Source of the DNA: Kocuria subflava
Lineage (GTDB): Bacteria > Actinomycetota > Actinomycetes > Actinomycetales > Micrococcaceae
NCBI RefSeq assembly: GCF_012163155.1
Contig: NZ_JAAVUN010000001.1
Coordinates: 1 to 64,000, forward strand
Length of the DNA: 64,000 nt
Reading direction: 5' to 3'
Below, piece after piece: positions 45,769 through 53,943 of the stretch (its first letter is position 1; each line of letters begins with the position of its first letter). The notes below the pieces were generated by a model, which made no database searches, was not told the origin of the DNA, and saw nothing but the letters and a program-made list of their open reading frames with translations. Position numbers and translations under genes: made by a program.

Positions 45769-46107
45769 GTGATCGCATGGTCCTGGGTTCTGAGTGCCGC
45801 TGCGGTCCTCATGGCGGTGATCTCGGCCGCAGGCATGATCACCACCCAGGCGGCAGCTACCGAATCCACCGTGACTGATGCCGCACAGGCAGGTCAGCTG
45901 GCTCCGTTCTTTGCTGTGGGCGCGTCATTCCTGGGCCTGGGATTGGTGGTGACCGGCATGATTGTCACCAGTGTGGCGGCCGGACGTGCTCAAAGTCGTG
46001 GGCGGAAGGGCTTGGTGAAGCGCTCGCTGATCATCATGGGCCTGGGACTGAGTGCCTCCTTCTGCGCCTGGGTGCTCACCCTGCTGGTGTGGGGATTCCT
46101 GCGGTGA
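45769..46107 (+). CDS. Hypothetical small membrane protein
   Basis: 112 residues with three predicted membrane segments (about 3-25, 46-70 and 87-110). The loop after segment 2 is rich in R, S and K, so it probably faces the cytosol. No known family is recognised. The start is GTG at 45769 without a strong RBS. It stands alone between the crcB terminator and a convergent hydrolase gene. Confidence 0.6.
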   Translation: MIAWSWVLSAAAVLMAVISAAGMITTQAAATESTVTDAAQAGQLAPFFAVGASFLGLGLVVTGMIVTSVAAGRAQSRGRKGLVKRSLIIMGLGLSASFCAWVLTLLVWGFLR

Positions 46108-46124
46108 GACCGTGGGGCGTTCGG

Positions 46125-46922
46125 TCACAGCCTCTTGTTGGCCAGCACCGGGATCGACTCCCTGATCTTGGCGACCCGCTCCACGTCCAGTTCCACGGTG
46201 CGCTGGCCGGGCGCGCCGTCCATTCGCAGCTCATCCACACCGTTGGGCCCCACCACCGCGCTGTGCCCCACCCCCAGTGGGGTCTTGGTGGCCTCGCCCT
46301 CTTTGTCCAAGTCCCGCACCGCTTGACCGCCGGCCACCACGTACGACGTCGAATCCAGCGCCCGGGCCCGCGTCAACAAGTCCCACTGCTCGGCCTTGCC
46401 GGGGCCGTCCCCCCATGACGCCACAACGACGACGACCTCCGCCCCCTCCTGCGCCAACCTTGTGAACAGCTCGGGGAACCGGACGTCATAACAGATGGCC
46501 AAACCAACGGTGGTGCCGCCGATCTCCACCGTGACCGGTCGATCCCCGGGTGCGATGCCTTTGGACTCCTTGAAACCGAAGGCGTCAAACAAGTGAATCT
46601 TGTTGTAGCTGACCGGCTGCTCGCCGGGGCGGAAAACCATCAAGGTGTTGGAGGTTCGGTGATCCTCCTGGTTGCGGGTGAATGACCCCACCATGACGGC
46701 CAGCCCATGATCCTCCGCCGCTGCCTGCACGGCGTCATGAAATTCTGCGGCGCTCTCGCGGGCGAACCTGGCAAAGTCGCCGTCGAACGAACATGCCGCC
46801 GCCTCCGGGAACACCACCAGGTCGGCACCATCAGCTGCAGCTGCCTGAACTGCGCTGAGAATGGCTCCCAGGTTTCGGTCCACATCCGGGACCGTGTTGA
46901 TCTGGGCGATGGAGATCTTCAT
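46125..46922 (-). CDS. Carbon-nitrogen (nitrilase superfamily) hydrolase
   Basis: 265-residue cytosolic amidase of the nitrilase superfamily with the Glu-Lys-Cys triad: VFPEAAAC near residue 43, YNKIHLFDAFGFKES near 113, and AICYDVRFPELF near 147. The KIHLFD-ESKG and CYDVRFPEL sequences match the NIT1/NIT2-type deaminated-glutathione or omega-amidase group (YafV/Nit-like), but specificity is uncertain. ATG at 46922 follows GAGG. Upstream in-frame codons encode an unlikely Trp/Arg-rich peptide and are antisense to the 3' end of the neighbouring gene. Confidence 0.9.
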   Translation of the reverse strand: MKISIAQINTVPDVDRNLGAILSAVQAAAADGADLVVFPEAAACSFDGDFARFARESAAEFHDAVQAAAEDHGLAVMVGSFTRNQEDHRTSNTLMVFRPGEQPVSYNKIHLFDAFGFKESKGIAPGDRPVTVEIGGTTVGLAICYDVRFPELFTRLAQEGAEVVVVVASWGDGPGKAEQWDLLTRARALDSTSYVVAGGQAVRDLDKEGEATKTPLGVGHSAVVGPNGVDELRMDGAPGQRTVELDVERVAKIRESIPVLANKRL

Positions 46923-47058
46923 GAGGTCCTCTGTGTATCGATTGATCCTGTGTGCCCACGATGCCACGAAGTCCACTGGCCTTGCATCAGGTTCCCTGCT
47001 GGGTGCCTCCCGTAGTGGGTGGCTCTCCTGCCGCGTGACACTGCGCCGCCTGTTCTCC

Positions 47059-49149
47059 TCAGAACGGAGGTGGGGGATCCAAGTCGGGCAGGTCATCCTG
47101 AGGGCCCTGGTCCTCCACGTGATTCGGGTCTGCCGCATGGCCCAGGCCCTCCACATCATCCGCGCCAGCCACGTGAGCCGCACCAGCCACATGACCCGGG
47201 GCATTCATGTCATCTGCGCCTGTGTGTTGGTGCGCCCGCCCTCATTGCTGAGTCATTGCCGGACTCCACGTTTGGGTCACCGGCTGGCGTGTGCACGTCG
47301 CGACTTCCCACCAACCATCGCGTGGTGGCAGGTGTGGGTGCGCCGGGGACCGTGCGGCGGACCACTCCTGTGGGCGATGTCCATTCCAGAACACCGGGGC
47401 GCTGCTGGCCGCCAACCTGGGGGCCATCGGGTGGATCGGCTGCGGGTGGAGCTGTCCGGTCGTCGTGATCGGGATTGATGTGCCGCACCTTCCAGGAGCC
47501 CAGCGCGCCCACCTGGTGTTTGATGCTGTGGTGATGCCTGCACAGGTGGGCAGTGTTGTCCAAGCTGGTCACACCGCCACTGTCCCAGGCGATGGTGTGG
47601 TCGATGTCGCAACTCGAAGCCTGCCTACGGCATCCCGGGAACCTGCAGGTCTGGTCCCGTATCTCCAGCACTTTGCGCAGCCCTGCCGGCACCACGTAGG
47701 TGGATCTTCCGTGGTCAGTCACCACTCCGGTGTGTGGATCCGTGAGCAGGCGCCGCCAACTGGTGGCACCTGCAGCAATTTCCAGGGCCTGGGCGTCACT
47801 GATGGGACCGTAGCCCACCATGTGCAGGCGTGATTCGGCGTACGGGGCAGGACCAGGCGCGGTGTAGCGGTCAGATGCAGAAAATGGCATGCGGCCGCCC
47901 TCCACATCCTGACCGGCAGGAGTGGAAAGATCCGTCCGGGGGACGGCGGCCGAACGGTCACCCGCTGGCACCTGGGACGGTGACGGGGACTGAGGCTGGG
48001 GCTGAGACGGGGATTGAGGCTGAGACCGGGCCTGGAACTGTTCCCAGGACGGAGACTGGAACTGAGACCTAGGCTCGAACTTGGGCGACAGGTCAGGGTC
48101 CTGCCCGATCAGATTCGTTGCCGGTACTGTCACCGAAACCTGTCCACGGATTCCACGCGGTACTCCACGATCGGCAGGCAGCTCGCCGTCCAGCAACAGA
48201 TCCGTCAGGACGTCTGCGCGCTTCTCGCCGGTCAGGCGTGTGGTGTCAGCCAAGGTCTGCGTCATGCGGTTGATGCGTGACTGGATGGCAGTGGCGGCGG
48301 GGGCATCCAGAATGGCCGTGAGGCAGGCCAAGCCGTTGTCCTCCGGGGTGATCCAAACGTCTCTGTGCTTGCGCGCCGCAGCGCAAGCACGCTGATTGGC
48401 GGCGGCGCCCATCCGTGTTCGACGCCGCCGTGAGAAGTCCCCCCCAACTGCCGCACCGTGCAATGTGGCGCCCGCACCGTCAGTTCCTGGGTGAGCTTGG
48501 TGGCCTCCCGGTAGATCTGCAGAGCCTCCTCCCGGGCGGGGCCGCCATCAGCGCTGCCATCCGCACTGTCTCCTTCGCCGACCGCCTCAGAGGTATCAGC
48601 AACAAGGGCATCAGCACCTGGTGCACCTGGCGGGTCTCCGCCGGGGCGTGGCGCTTGATCCGTGAGAGTGCGCCATTCGTCCAGGATGACCTTGGCCTTG
48701 GGCCACGTGATGGCACCAGCCTGCAACGCCTGCAAGACGTGGGGGAGGTCCCCGGTCAGGATCAGCGCCTGCTCCACCAGAACACGGGCGCTGCCAGCCG
48801 GCAGCATGAGTGCCACCCCCACCTCTGCAGCCACATCCCTCAACACCAAGTCAGGAGAGTCCTGCGCGAGCGCCGTGGATACAGCGTGGTCGTGTTCGAC
48901 GACGGCCCGGGCCCCTGCGTTCTTGGCTGCCACCTTGTGAAGCGCCACCACCTGGCGCATCAGCCGCCCCCGCGCCGCAGACTCACAGGAGGCCGAGTCT
49001 TGAATGCCACGAACCAGTGACGCCGCGTCCAGCCCGTCCGAATACGCCAGTTCGGGGGCATCTGCACCACCCATGGGAGGCCCAGGAACGGGCCGTCCGT
49101 GTGAAATCTCCGGGGAGGGGTCCGACCCCCTCACTGCTTCCTCATCCAT
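47059..49149 (-). pseudogene. DUF222/HNH endonuclease-type protein, two frameshifts
   Basis: Member of the actinobacterial DUF222-HNH family (REP13E12-like). From ATG 49149 the N-terminal DUF222 part reads to VRAPHCTVRQLGG. A one-base loss in the seven-C run 48439-48445 then moves the frame. The second part (RKHRDVWITPEDNGLACL) runs through a P/S/Q-rich linker to the HNH motif CRFPGCRRQASSCDIDHTIAWDSGG ... LCRHHHSIKH (given in family terms). After 47246 another shift joins a repetitive HVAGAAH/DD tail ending DLPDLDPPPPF at 47059, a usual ending in this family. Decay or assembly error. Confidence 0.8.
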
Positions 49150-49342
49150 AACCCCACGATTCCACGGGGGTCAGATAACACGAGCCCTCTCAACACCCTC
49201 AAAAGCACTTGTCAGAAACATATTTCGAAAATCTTCCCATCAGTGATCAGACCCCAGTGGTCACAACTCCACAGACCCATCCAACCCACATGACGGCCAG
49301 CGACAATCCACAGGAATCAGACCCGAGCCTCCGGTTTCGCCC

Positions 49343-49387
49343 TGAGGCCCACCGCAATGAGGCCCCACCGCAATGAGGCCCCACCGC
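49343..49387. repeat. Short tandem repeat
   Basis: Nearly three copies of a 15-16-base unit, TGAGGCC(C)CACCGCAA, in the 260-base intergenic region before the next gene. No other function is visible there. Confidence 0.7.
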
Positions 49388-49409
49388 CCACAGGCCTCAC
49401 AGCCCTAAC

Positions 49410-50024
49410 TCACCGCCCCACTGACCGGAAGAACCACGTGTAAAACGCACCCCAGCCCACCAGGAACACCGCGCGTTCAGCTCTCTGAGGCGTGACCCCT
49501 GGGATCCGGGCCAACTCACGCCCCGGTGCCGAAACCCCCGCACGCCGTGCCACGGAAGCCAGCCCACCCACCATGCCGGTCACCAGTACAAATCGGGTCA
49601 TCCGCGCCGGGACCGACCACGCCAGGAGCGCAACCAACGGCTTGCCCTGAACTCCCGCGGACCGCGCGTAGAGCTTGTACGGGGTCCCGGTGAACGGCCC
49701 GATCATCAATGCCGCCAGTCCGTGTCTCTCCAACTGCCGGTTAACCTTGGCCACCATCTCCTGATTGATGGCCGGCACCCGGGCAGCCAGATCGGCTGAC
49801 CGAGAATCCGGAACCCGCGATGCCCATCGGTGCACCGCCGCACCACCCAGAAGTGCTCCGGCGGTGGCGGTGGCCGTCGTCGTGAATCCGCGGCGTGGCC
49901 TGCGCAAGGCCAGGTAAGAGGTCCAGAGGTCCGGGACCACAAAGAACACCGTGGCCTCCGCAACACCCCAGCCGAATGCCACCCCGTGGTCGCGTAACCG
50001 ATGTGAACCCACAACATCCTCCAT
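49410..50024 (-). CDS. Membrane protein, possibly VTT/DedA-like
   Basis: 204 residues. WGVAEATVFFVVPDLWTSYLALRRPRRG near the start and LMIGPFTGTPYKLYARSAGV near the middle recall the re-entrant and helical parts of YqaA/DedA-like (VTT) proteins, although the overall similarity cannot be tested here. Several hydrophobic segments, with a conserved-looking TPYKLYA patch. It is divergent from a CDP-alcohol phosphatidyltransferase gene 56 bases away, which suggests a role in lipid biosynthesis or transport. Product assignment tentative. Confidence 0.6.
   Translation of the reverse strand: MEDVVGSHRLRDHGVAFGWGVAEATVFFVVPDLWTSYLALRRPRRGFTTTATATAGALLGGAAVHRWASRVPDSRSADLAARVPAINQEMVAKVNRQLERHGLAALMIGPFTGTPYKLYARSAGVQGKPLVALLAWSVPARMTRFVLVTGMVGGLASVARRAGVSAPGRELARIPGVTPQRAERAVFLVGWGAFYTWFFRSVGR
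49875..49887 (-). repeat. 13-base copy in a different reading frame
   Basis: In the VTT-like gene the same ATTCACGACGACG is read in another phase (as G-F-T-T-T), which argues against protein-level selection. Confidence 0.85.
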
Positions 50025-50080
50025 GATTTGCTTGTGTAAAGTTTAGAACACCAGCACCAATCGTCGGGAGAGGACGCACC

Positions 50081-50794
50081 GTGACTGAGTCACCAGGATC
50101 CCCGCAGCACCGCACCATGCGCCGCAATGTTCCCCAGCGCACCACGGGTTGGGCCCAGCGCACCGCAGCCCTCCTGCAGAGACTTCACCTGACCCCCAAC
50201 ATGATTTCCGTGGCCTCTGTGGTGATTGCCGCCATCGGCTGCACCTGCCTTGTCCTGGCCGGCATCCACGACGACGCACTGCCCCGCACCCTCCTGCTCC
50301 TCACCGCCGCCCTGTGCGCACCCCTGCGTTTGCTGGCCAACATGTTGGACGGGATGCTGGCCGTGGAGGGCGGCATGAGTTCACCGGTGGGCGATCTCTA
50401 CAACGAACTCCCGGACCGCCTCTCCGACATCCTGTTCCTGGCCGGCGCCGGGTACGCCGCAACTCAGGTGTGCGGCGGGATCACGGTGGGTTGGGTAGCG
50501 GCATCGCTGGCCGTGCTGACTGCCTACGTCCGCTCCCTGGGTGCCGCGCAAGGGTTGTCCAACCACTTCAACGGGCCCATGTCCGAACCCCGGCGCATGT
50601 GGATCCTGGTCCTGGGGTGCCTGGCTGCACTGACCGAACCCCTGCTGCCGGTTCCGTTGGGTACCTCCTTGGTGGTGGCGCTGGTGGTCATCAGCCTGGG
50701 GTCCCTGGTCACCGTGGTGGTTCGTCTGCGCCGCATCGCCGCGGACCTGCGCGCCACCGCACCCCTTCACGACGACGGCGGGTCCTCCTCATGA
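50081..50794 (+). CDS. CDP-alcohol phosphatidyltransferase family protein with altered active-site motif
   Basis: 237-residue membrane protein of the PF01066-type fold. The expected metal/CDP motif D-x2-D-G-x2-A-R-x8-G-x3-D-x3-D is present as NMLDGMLAVEGG...GDLYNELPD, so the first and third Asp are Asn and the Arg is Val. Six predicted helices fit the family. It overlaps a CdsA-like gene (ATGA), which should supply CDP-diacylglycerol, so the pair probably makes a phospholipid. Divergent family members with this NLLDG-type motif occur elsewhere. Start GTG with AGAGGA upstream. Confidence 0.85.
   Translation: MTESPGSPQHRTMRRNVPQRTTGWAQRTAALLQRLHLTPNMISVASVVIAAIGCTCLVLAGIHDDALPRTLLLLTAALCAPLRLLANMLDGMLAVEGGMSSPVGDLYNELPDRLSDILFLAGAGYAATQVCGGITVGWVAASLAVLTAYVRSLGAAQGLSNHFNGPMSEPRRMWILVLGCLAALTEPLLPVPLGTSLVVALVVISLGSLVTVVVRLRRIAADLRATAPLHDDGGSSS
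50766..50777 (+). repeat. 12-base core copy TTCACGACGACG
   Basis: Near the 3' end of the CDP-alcohol phosphatidyltransferase gene (LHDDG). A one-mismatch copy (ATCCACGACGACG) lies in the same gene at 50264-50276. Confidence 0.85.
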
Positions 50795-51810
50795 CGTGGC
50801 TGCACAACTTCTTGAACGGGTCCCATCCCGTTGGTTTGATCGGTGGTCAATCAGCGTGGTTGCTGGTGGGCTCCGTGGCTGTGTTGTTGGTGGCCACCGC
50901 GCTGGTGGAAACCATCAGTGCGGTGTGGCTCAAGGACAAGCCCAAGTTCAAGTCTGAGCTGCGCCAGCGCACCTGGGCGTGGTGGATCATGATCGGCGCC
51001 TTGGGCCTGACCCTGCTGCTGGGTGAGACCGCCGTGATTGTCCTGTTCGCCGTGCTCTCCCTGGTGGGTCTGCGGGAGATGGCAGCTCTGTTGCCCGAGC
51101 GCAGACGCGACCGGCACACCATCATTTGGTTGGCAGTGATCACCCCGCTGCACTACTGGTTCCTGTGGGAGCACTGGTACGGCATGTTCGCCGTGTTCAT
51201 ACCGGTCTACGCGTTCTTGTTCCTGCCAGCCGTGGCTGCTTTGCAAGGGCAGACCCGCACCTTCATGTACCGGGCGGCCAGTGTCCAGTGGGCCTTGATG
51301 GTCTGTGTTTTTGCGGTCTCCCACGTGCCTGCCCTGCTGCAACTCCCGGTGGGCATGGAACTCGGCCGTGCCGTTGCGGAAGGCTCAGACCCTGGCTCCG
51401 GCGGAACCCAGGGGGCGGCGCTGATGCTGTTCCTGGTGATCGTGGTTCAAGGCTCTGACGTGCTCCAATACGTGTGGGGCAAGACCCTTGGCAAGCACCC
51501 CGTGGCGCCCAGCGTGAGCCCCAACAAAACATGGGAAGGCCTGATCGGAGGGGTGCTCAGCGCAACCGCACTGGGTGCAGCGCTGTGGTGGGCCACTCCG
51601 TTCACCCCGTGGCAGGCAGCGGCATTGGCTTTCGTGTCCTGCGTGATGGGCTTCCTGGGTGGGTTGGTGATGAGCTCCATCAAGCGGGACCGCGGGGTCA
51701 AGGACTTCGGCTCCGCCATCCCCGGGCACGGCGGGATCATGGACCGCTTTGACTCCCTGGTGTTCGCAGCACCGGTGTTCTTCCACCTGGTGCGCTTCTT
51801 CTTCACCTGA
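50791..51810 (+). CDS. Phosphatidate cytidylyltransferase (CdsA family)
   Basis: 339-residue integral membrane enzyme forming CDP-diacylglycerol from phosphatidate and CTP. The C-terminal signature SSIKRDRGVKDFGSAIPGHG followed by GIMDRFD is complete. SPNKTWEGLIGG near residue 242 is also conserved. Eight or so helices are predicted. It is the second gene of a pair with the CDP-alcohol phosphatidyltransferase, whose stop it overlaps. Its location outside a cell-division/isoprenoid cluster suggests that this is an extra, specialised copy. Confidence 0.92.
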   Translation: MTWLHNFLNGSHPVGLIGGQSAWLLVGSVAVLLVATALVETISAVWLKDKPKFKSELRQRTWAWWIMIGALGLTLLLGETAVIVLFAVLSLVGLREMAALLPERRRDRHTIIWLAVITPLHYWFLWEHWYGMFAVFIPVYAFLFLPAVAALQGQTRTFMYRAASVQWALMVCVFAVSHVPALLQLPVGMELGRAVAEGSDPGSGGTQGAALMLFLVIVVQGSDVLQYVWGKTLGKHPVAPSVSPNKTWEGLIGGVLSATALGAALWWATPFTPWQAAALAFVSCVMGFLGGLVMSSIKRDRGVKDFGSAIPGHGGIMDRFDSLVFAAPVFFHLVRFFFT

Positions 51811-51876
51811 GGCCTGGCGGCTCCGCACGCCCCGTAACCCAGATCCGGTCACCCCGGCCCCACATGCCGAACTTAC

Positions 51877-51922
51877 GCATGGAAAAGTGCAGATCTGAGC
51901 CATGATCTGCACTTTTCCATGC
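51877..51922. terminator. Hairpin with 19-bp perfect stem between cdsA-like and merR
   Basis: The arm GCATGGAAAAGTGCAGATC is exactly complementary to 51904-51922 around an 8-base loop. It lies 67 bases after the cdsA-like stop and 79 before the merR ATG. It may end the first operon or be an operator for the MerR protein. Confidence 0.6.
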
Positions 51923-52000
51923 TCAAATCGGGTGAGCGGGTGGGCGGCAACTTTCCACCCTCGTTGACTGTGACGCCGCGTCACAGCGCACCATGACAGC

Positions 52001-53023
52001 ATGAAGATCAAAGATGCCGCGGAGCTCACGGGTACCACCGTGCGCACCATCCGCTGGTACCACCAGGAAGGCCTGGTGCCCGTCCCGGAGAACAGAGGTG
52101 GGCGGCGGGATTACCAGCTTCACCACGTGGCCAGGATCCTGCGGGTCCGGTGGCTGGCTCAAGCAGGTCTTCCGCTGAGCAACGTCCGCGATCTCCTGGA
52201 CCGCGAAGACAACGCAGGCCGTGAAGAGAGCTCGGTCGGTGGGGACAGCACGGACCACGCAGGCAATAAGACCTCTGCAGACACCGCGGACCGTATGGAC
52301 GCCACGGACCACGCAGACCACCAACTCCGCACAGTCCCGCCGACGGTCCATTCCGCCCAGCCGGTCCCTTCCGGAGCGGCCGTCGACGATCTTTACGCTG
52401 CCCTGTACCAGGTGGACACCTCCTTGGAGGAGCTTCACGCTCAACGCCAACGCATCCTCCACCTCATTGATGCCGCTGAATCCGGCCGTGGTCTGAGTTC
52501 CATTCCGCCCCAGATTGACCGCGTCTACAGCCGGCTGGAGCAAGCTGTTCCGCAGGATCCCCATATCCAACGGGTACTTCGTCGGGAGCGGAACATGGCA
52601 GAGATGCTGTGTCAGCGCGGTCTGATCCGCGCAGACGTGATCGATGCCTTGGACCTCCCGGACAACCAGATCGATCGCATGGTCGACTTCCTGGAGAGAT
52701 TCGTTGCCATCAAGGATGTTCCGGGGCAGGAGTTGGAGGGCGCCGTCGTCGAGCTCTCCGGTGACATGCTCCAGTGGTGTCTGGAGCACCCGGAGCTGGT
52801 GCGGTTGTATCTGGCGGTCATGCCCGGGTGGAACGTCCCGGCAGTGCGCTCCGTGGTGATGGGTCTGCTCATGCTCGAGTACCGCGATCCCAACCAGCGG
52901 GCCCTGCTGCGCCACGCCCTGGACGGGCTCACGGAGCTGATATCCCAGGGTGCCTTTGATCCAGAATCCGCACCGGCCACCACTCAACTGTCAGCCACGC
53001 GCGCATCAGGAGACCCCTCATGA
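52001..53023 (+). CDS. MerR-family transcriptional regulator
   Basis: 340 residues. The N-terminal MerR helix-turn-helix is residues 1-70 (IKDAAELTGTTVRTIRWYHQEGLVPVP). A disordered acidic spacer (about 68-125) follows, then a coiled-coil/dimer part near 130-165 (LEELHAQRQRILHLIDAAE) and a helical C-terminal sensor region that matches no metal-binding type. Its stop overlaps the ABC ATPase start, so it probably regulates that exporter in response to a drug. Confidence 0.9.
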   Translation: MKIKDAAELTGTTVRTIRWYHQEGLVPVPENRGGRRDYQLHHVARILRVRWLAQAGLPLSNVRDLLDREDNAGREESSVGGDSTDHAGNKTSADTADRMDATDHADHQLRTVPPTVHSAQPVPSGAAVDDLYAALYQVDTSLEELHAQRQRILHLIDAAESGRGLSSIPPQIDRVYSRLEQAVPQDPHIQRVLRRERNMAEMLCQRGLIRADVIDALDLPDNQIDRMVDFLERFVAIKDVPGQELEGAVVELSGDMLQWCLEHPELVRLYLAVMPGWNVPAVRSVVMGLLMLEYRDPNQRALLRHALDGLTELISQGAFDPESAPATTQLSATRASGDPS

Positions 53024-53943
53024 ACCAGAGAAGCACACCCATCCAGGTCACGGGCCTGGTCAAGACTTTCGGGTCCTTCCGCGCCCTGGACGGTGTGGAT
53101 CTCATGGTGGAGAAGGGCACCGTCCACGGGTTCCTGGGGCCCAACGGTGCCGGGAAGTCCACGGCCGTTCGAGTGCTGCTGGGGTTGTATCGCGCCACCT
53201 CCGGGCAGGTGAGCGTGCTGGGTCTGGACCCGGGCAAGCACCCCGCTGAGGTCACCCGCAACATCTCCTACATTCCCGGGGACACCACGCTGTGGCCGAA
53301 TCTGACGGGCAAGCAGGTCCTGGATGTCCTGGCCGGTTTACGGGGTGCACGCAACAAGGTCCATGAGCAGGAGCTGATGGAGAGACTCTCCCTGGACCCC
53401 ACCAAGAAGGTCCGCTCCTACTCCACAGGTAACCGCAAGAAGGTCATGTTGGTGGCGGCCTTTTCCGCTCCCACCGATCTGCTGATCCTGGACGAGCCCA
53501 CCTCTGGCCTGGACCCCCTGATGGAGCAGATCTTCCAAGACTGTGTTGAGGAGGCGGCCCAGGCCGGGCGGACTGTGCTGCTGTCCTCCCACATTCTCAG
53601 CGAGGTCGAGCGCCTGTGCACTGACGTCACCATCATCAAGGACGGCCGGGTGGTGGAGTCCGGTTCCCTGGCCCACTTGCAGCATTTGGCGGCCGTGCAG
53701 GTCACCATTCACGACGACGCCCAGACCCTCACCACCCTGGCCCGTACGCTGCGTGGCCGTGGGATCGAATCCAGCTCTGAGCAGCATCACCAGGCGTCAA
53801 CGGGTCTCCACTTGCAGGTCCATCGGGATCAGTTGCCCCAGGTGCTGGCTGATGTGGCTGTGGCTGGATGCACTGATGTGACGGTGGCTTCGGCTTCCTT
53901 GGAGGACCTGTTCCTGCGGCACTACCAGACGGATGCGCGATGA
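53020..53943 (+). CDS. ABC exporter ATP-binding protein
   Basis: 307-residue ATPase of the CcmA/DrrA type. Walker A is GPNGAGKST near residue 41, the signature segment STGNRKKVML near 131, Walker B LLILDEPTSGLDPL near 152 and the H-loop SSHILSE near 189. The C-terminal extension (about 220-305) is longer than in simple ATPases. Signature residues are STGNRKK rather than SGGQ. Residues 230-234 (IHDDA) are encoded by one exact 15-mer. Overlaps both neighbours. Confidence 0.93.
   Translation: MNQRSTPIQVTGLVKTFGSFRALDGVDLMVEKGTVHGFLGPNGAGKSTAVRVLLGLYRATSGQVSVLGLDPGKHPAEVTRNISYIPGDTTLWPNLTGKQVLDVLAGLRGARNKVHEQELMERLSLDPTKKVRSYSTGNRKKVMLVAAFSAPTDLLILDEPTSGLDPLMEQIFQDCVEEAAQAGRTVLLSSHILSEVERLCTDVTIIKDGRVVESGSLAHLQHLAAVQVTIHDDAQTLTTLARTLRGRGIESSSEQHHQASTGLHLQVHRDQLPQVLADVAVAGCTDVTVASASLEDLFLRHYQTDAR
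53707..53721 (+). repeat. Exact copy 4 of the 15-mer
   Basis: In the ABC ATPase gene, read as IHDDA at residues 230-234. Confidence 0.9.

Noticed and set aside
49343-49387. Possible CRISPR-like array
   Set aside because: Direct tandem copies of 15-16 bases without unique spacers; only three units and no cas genes.
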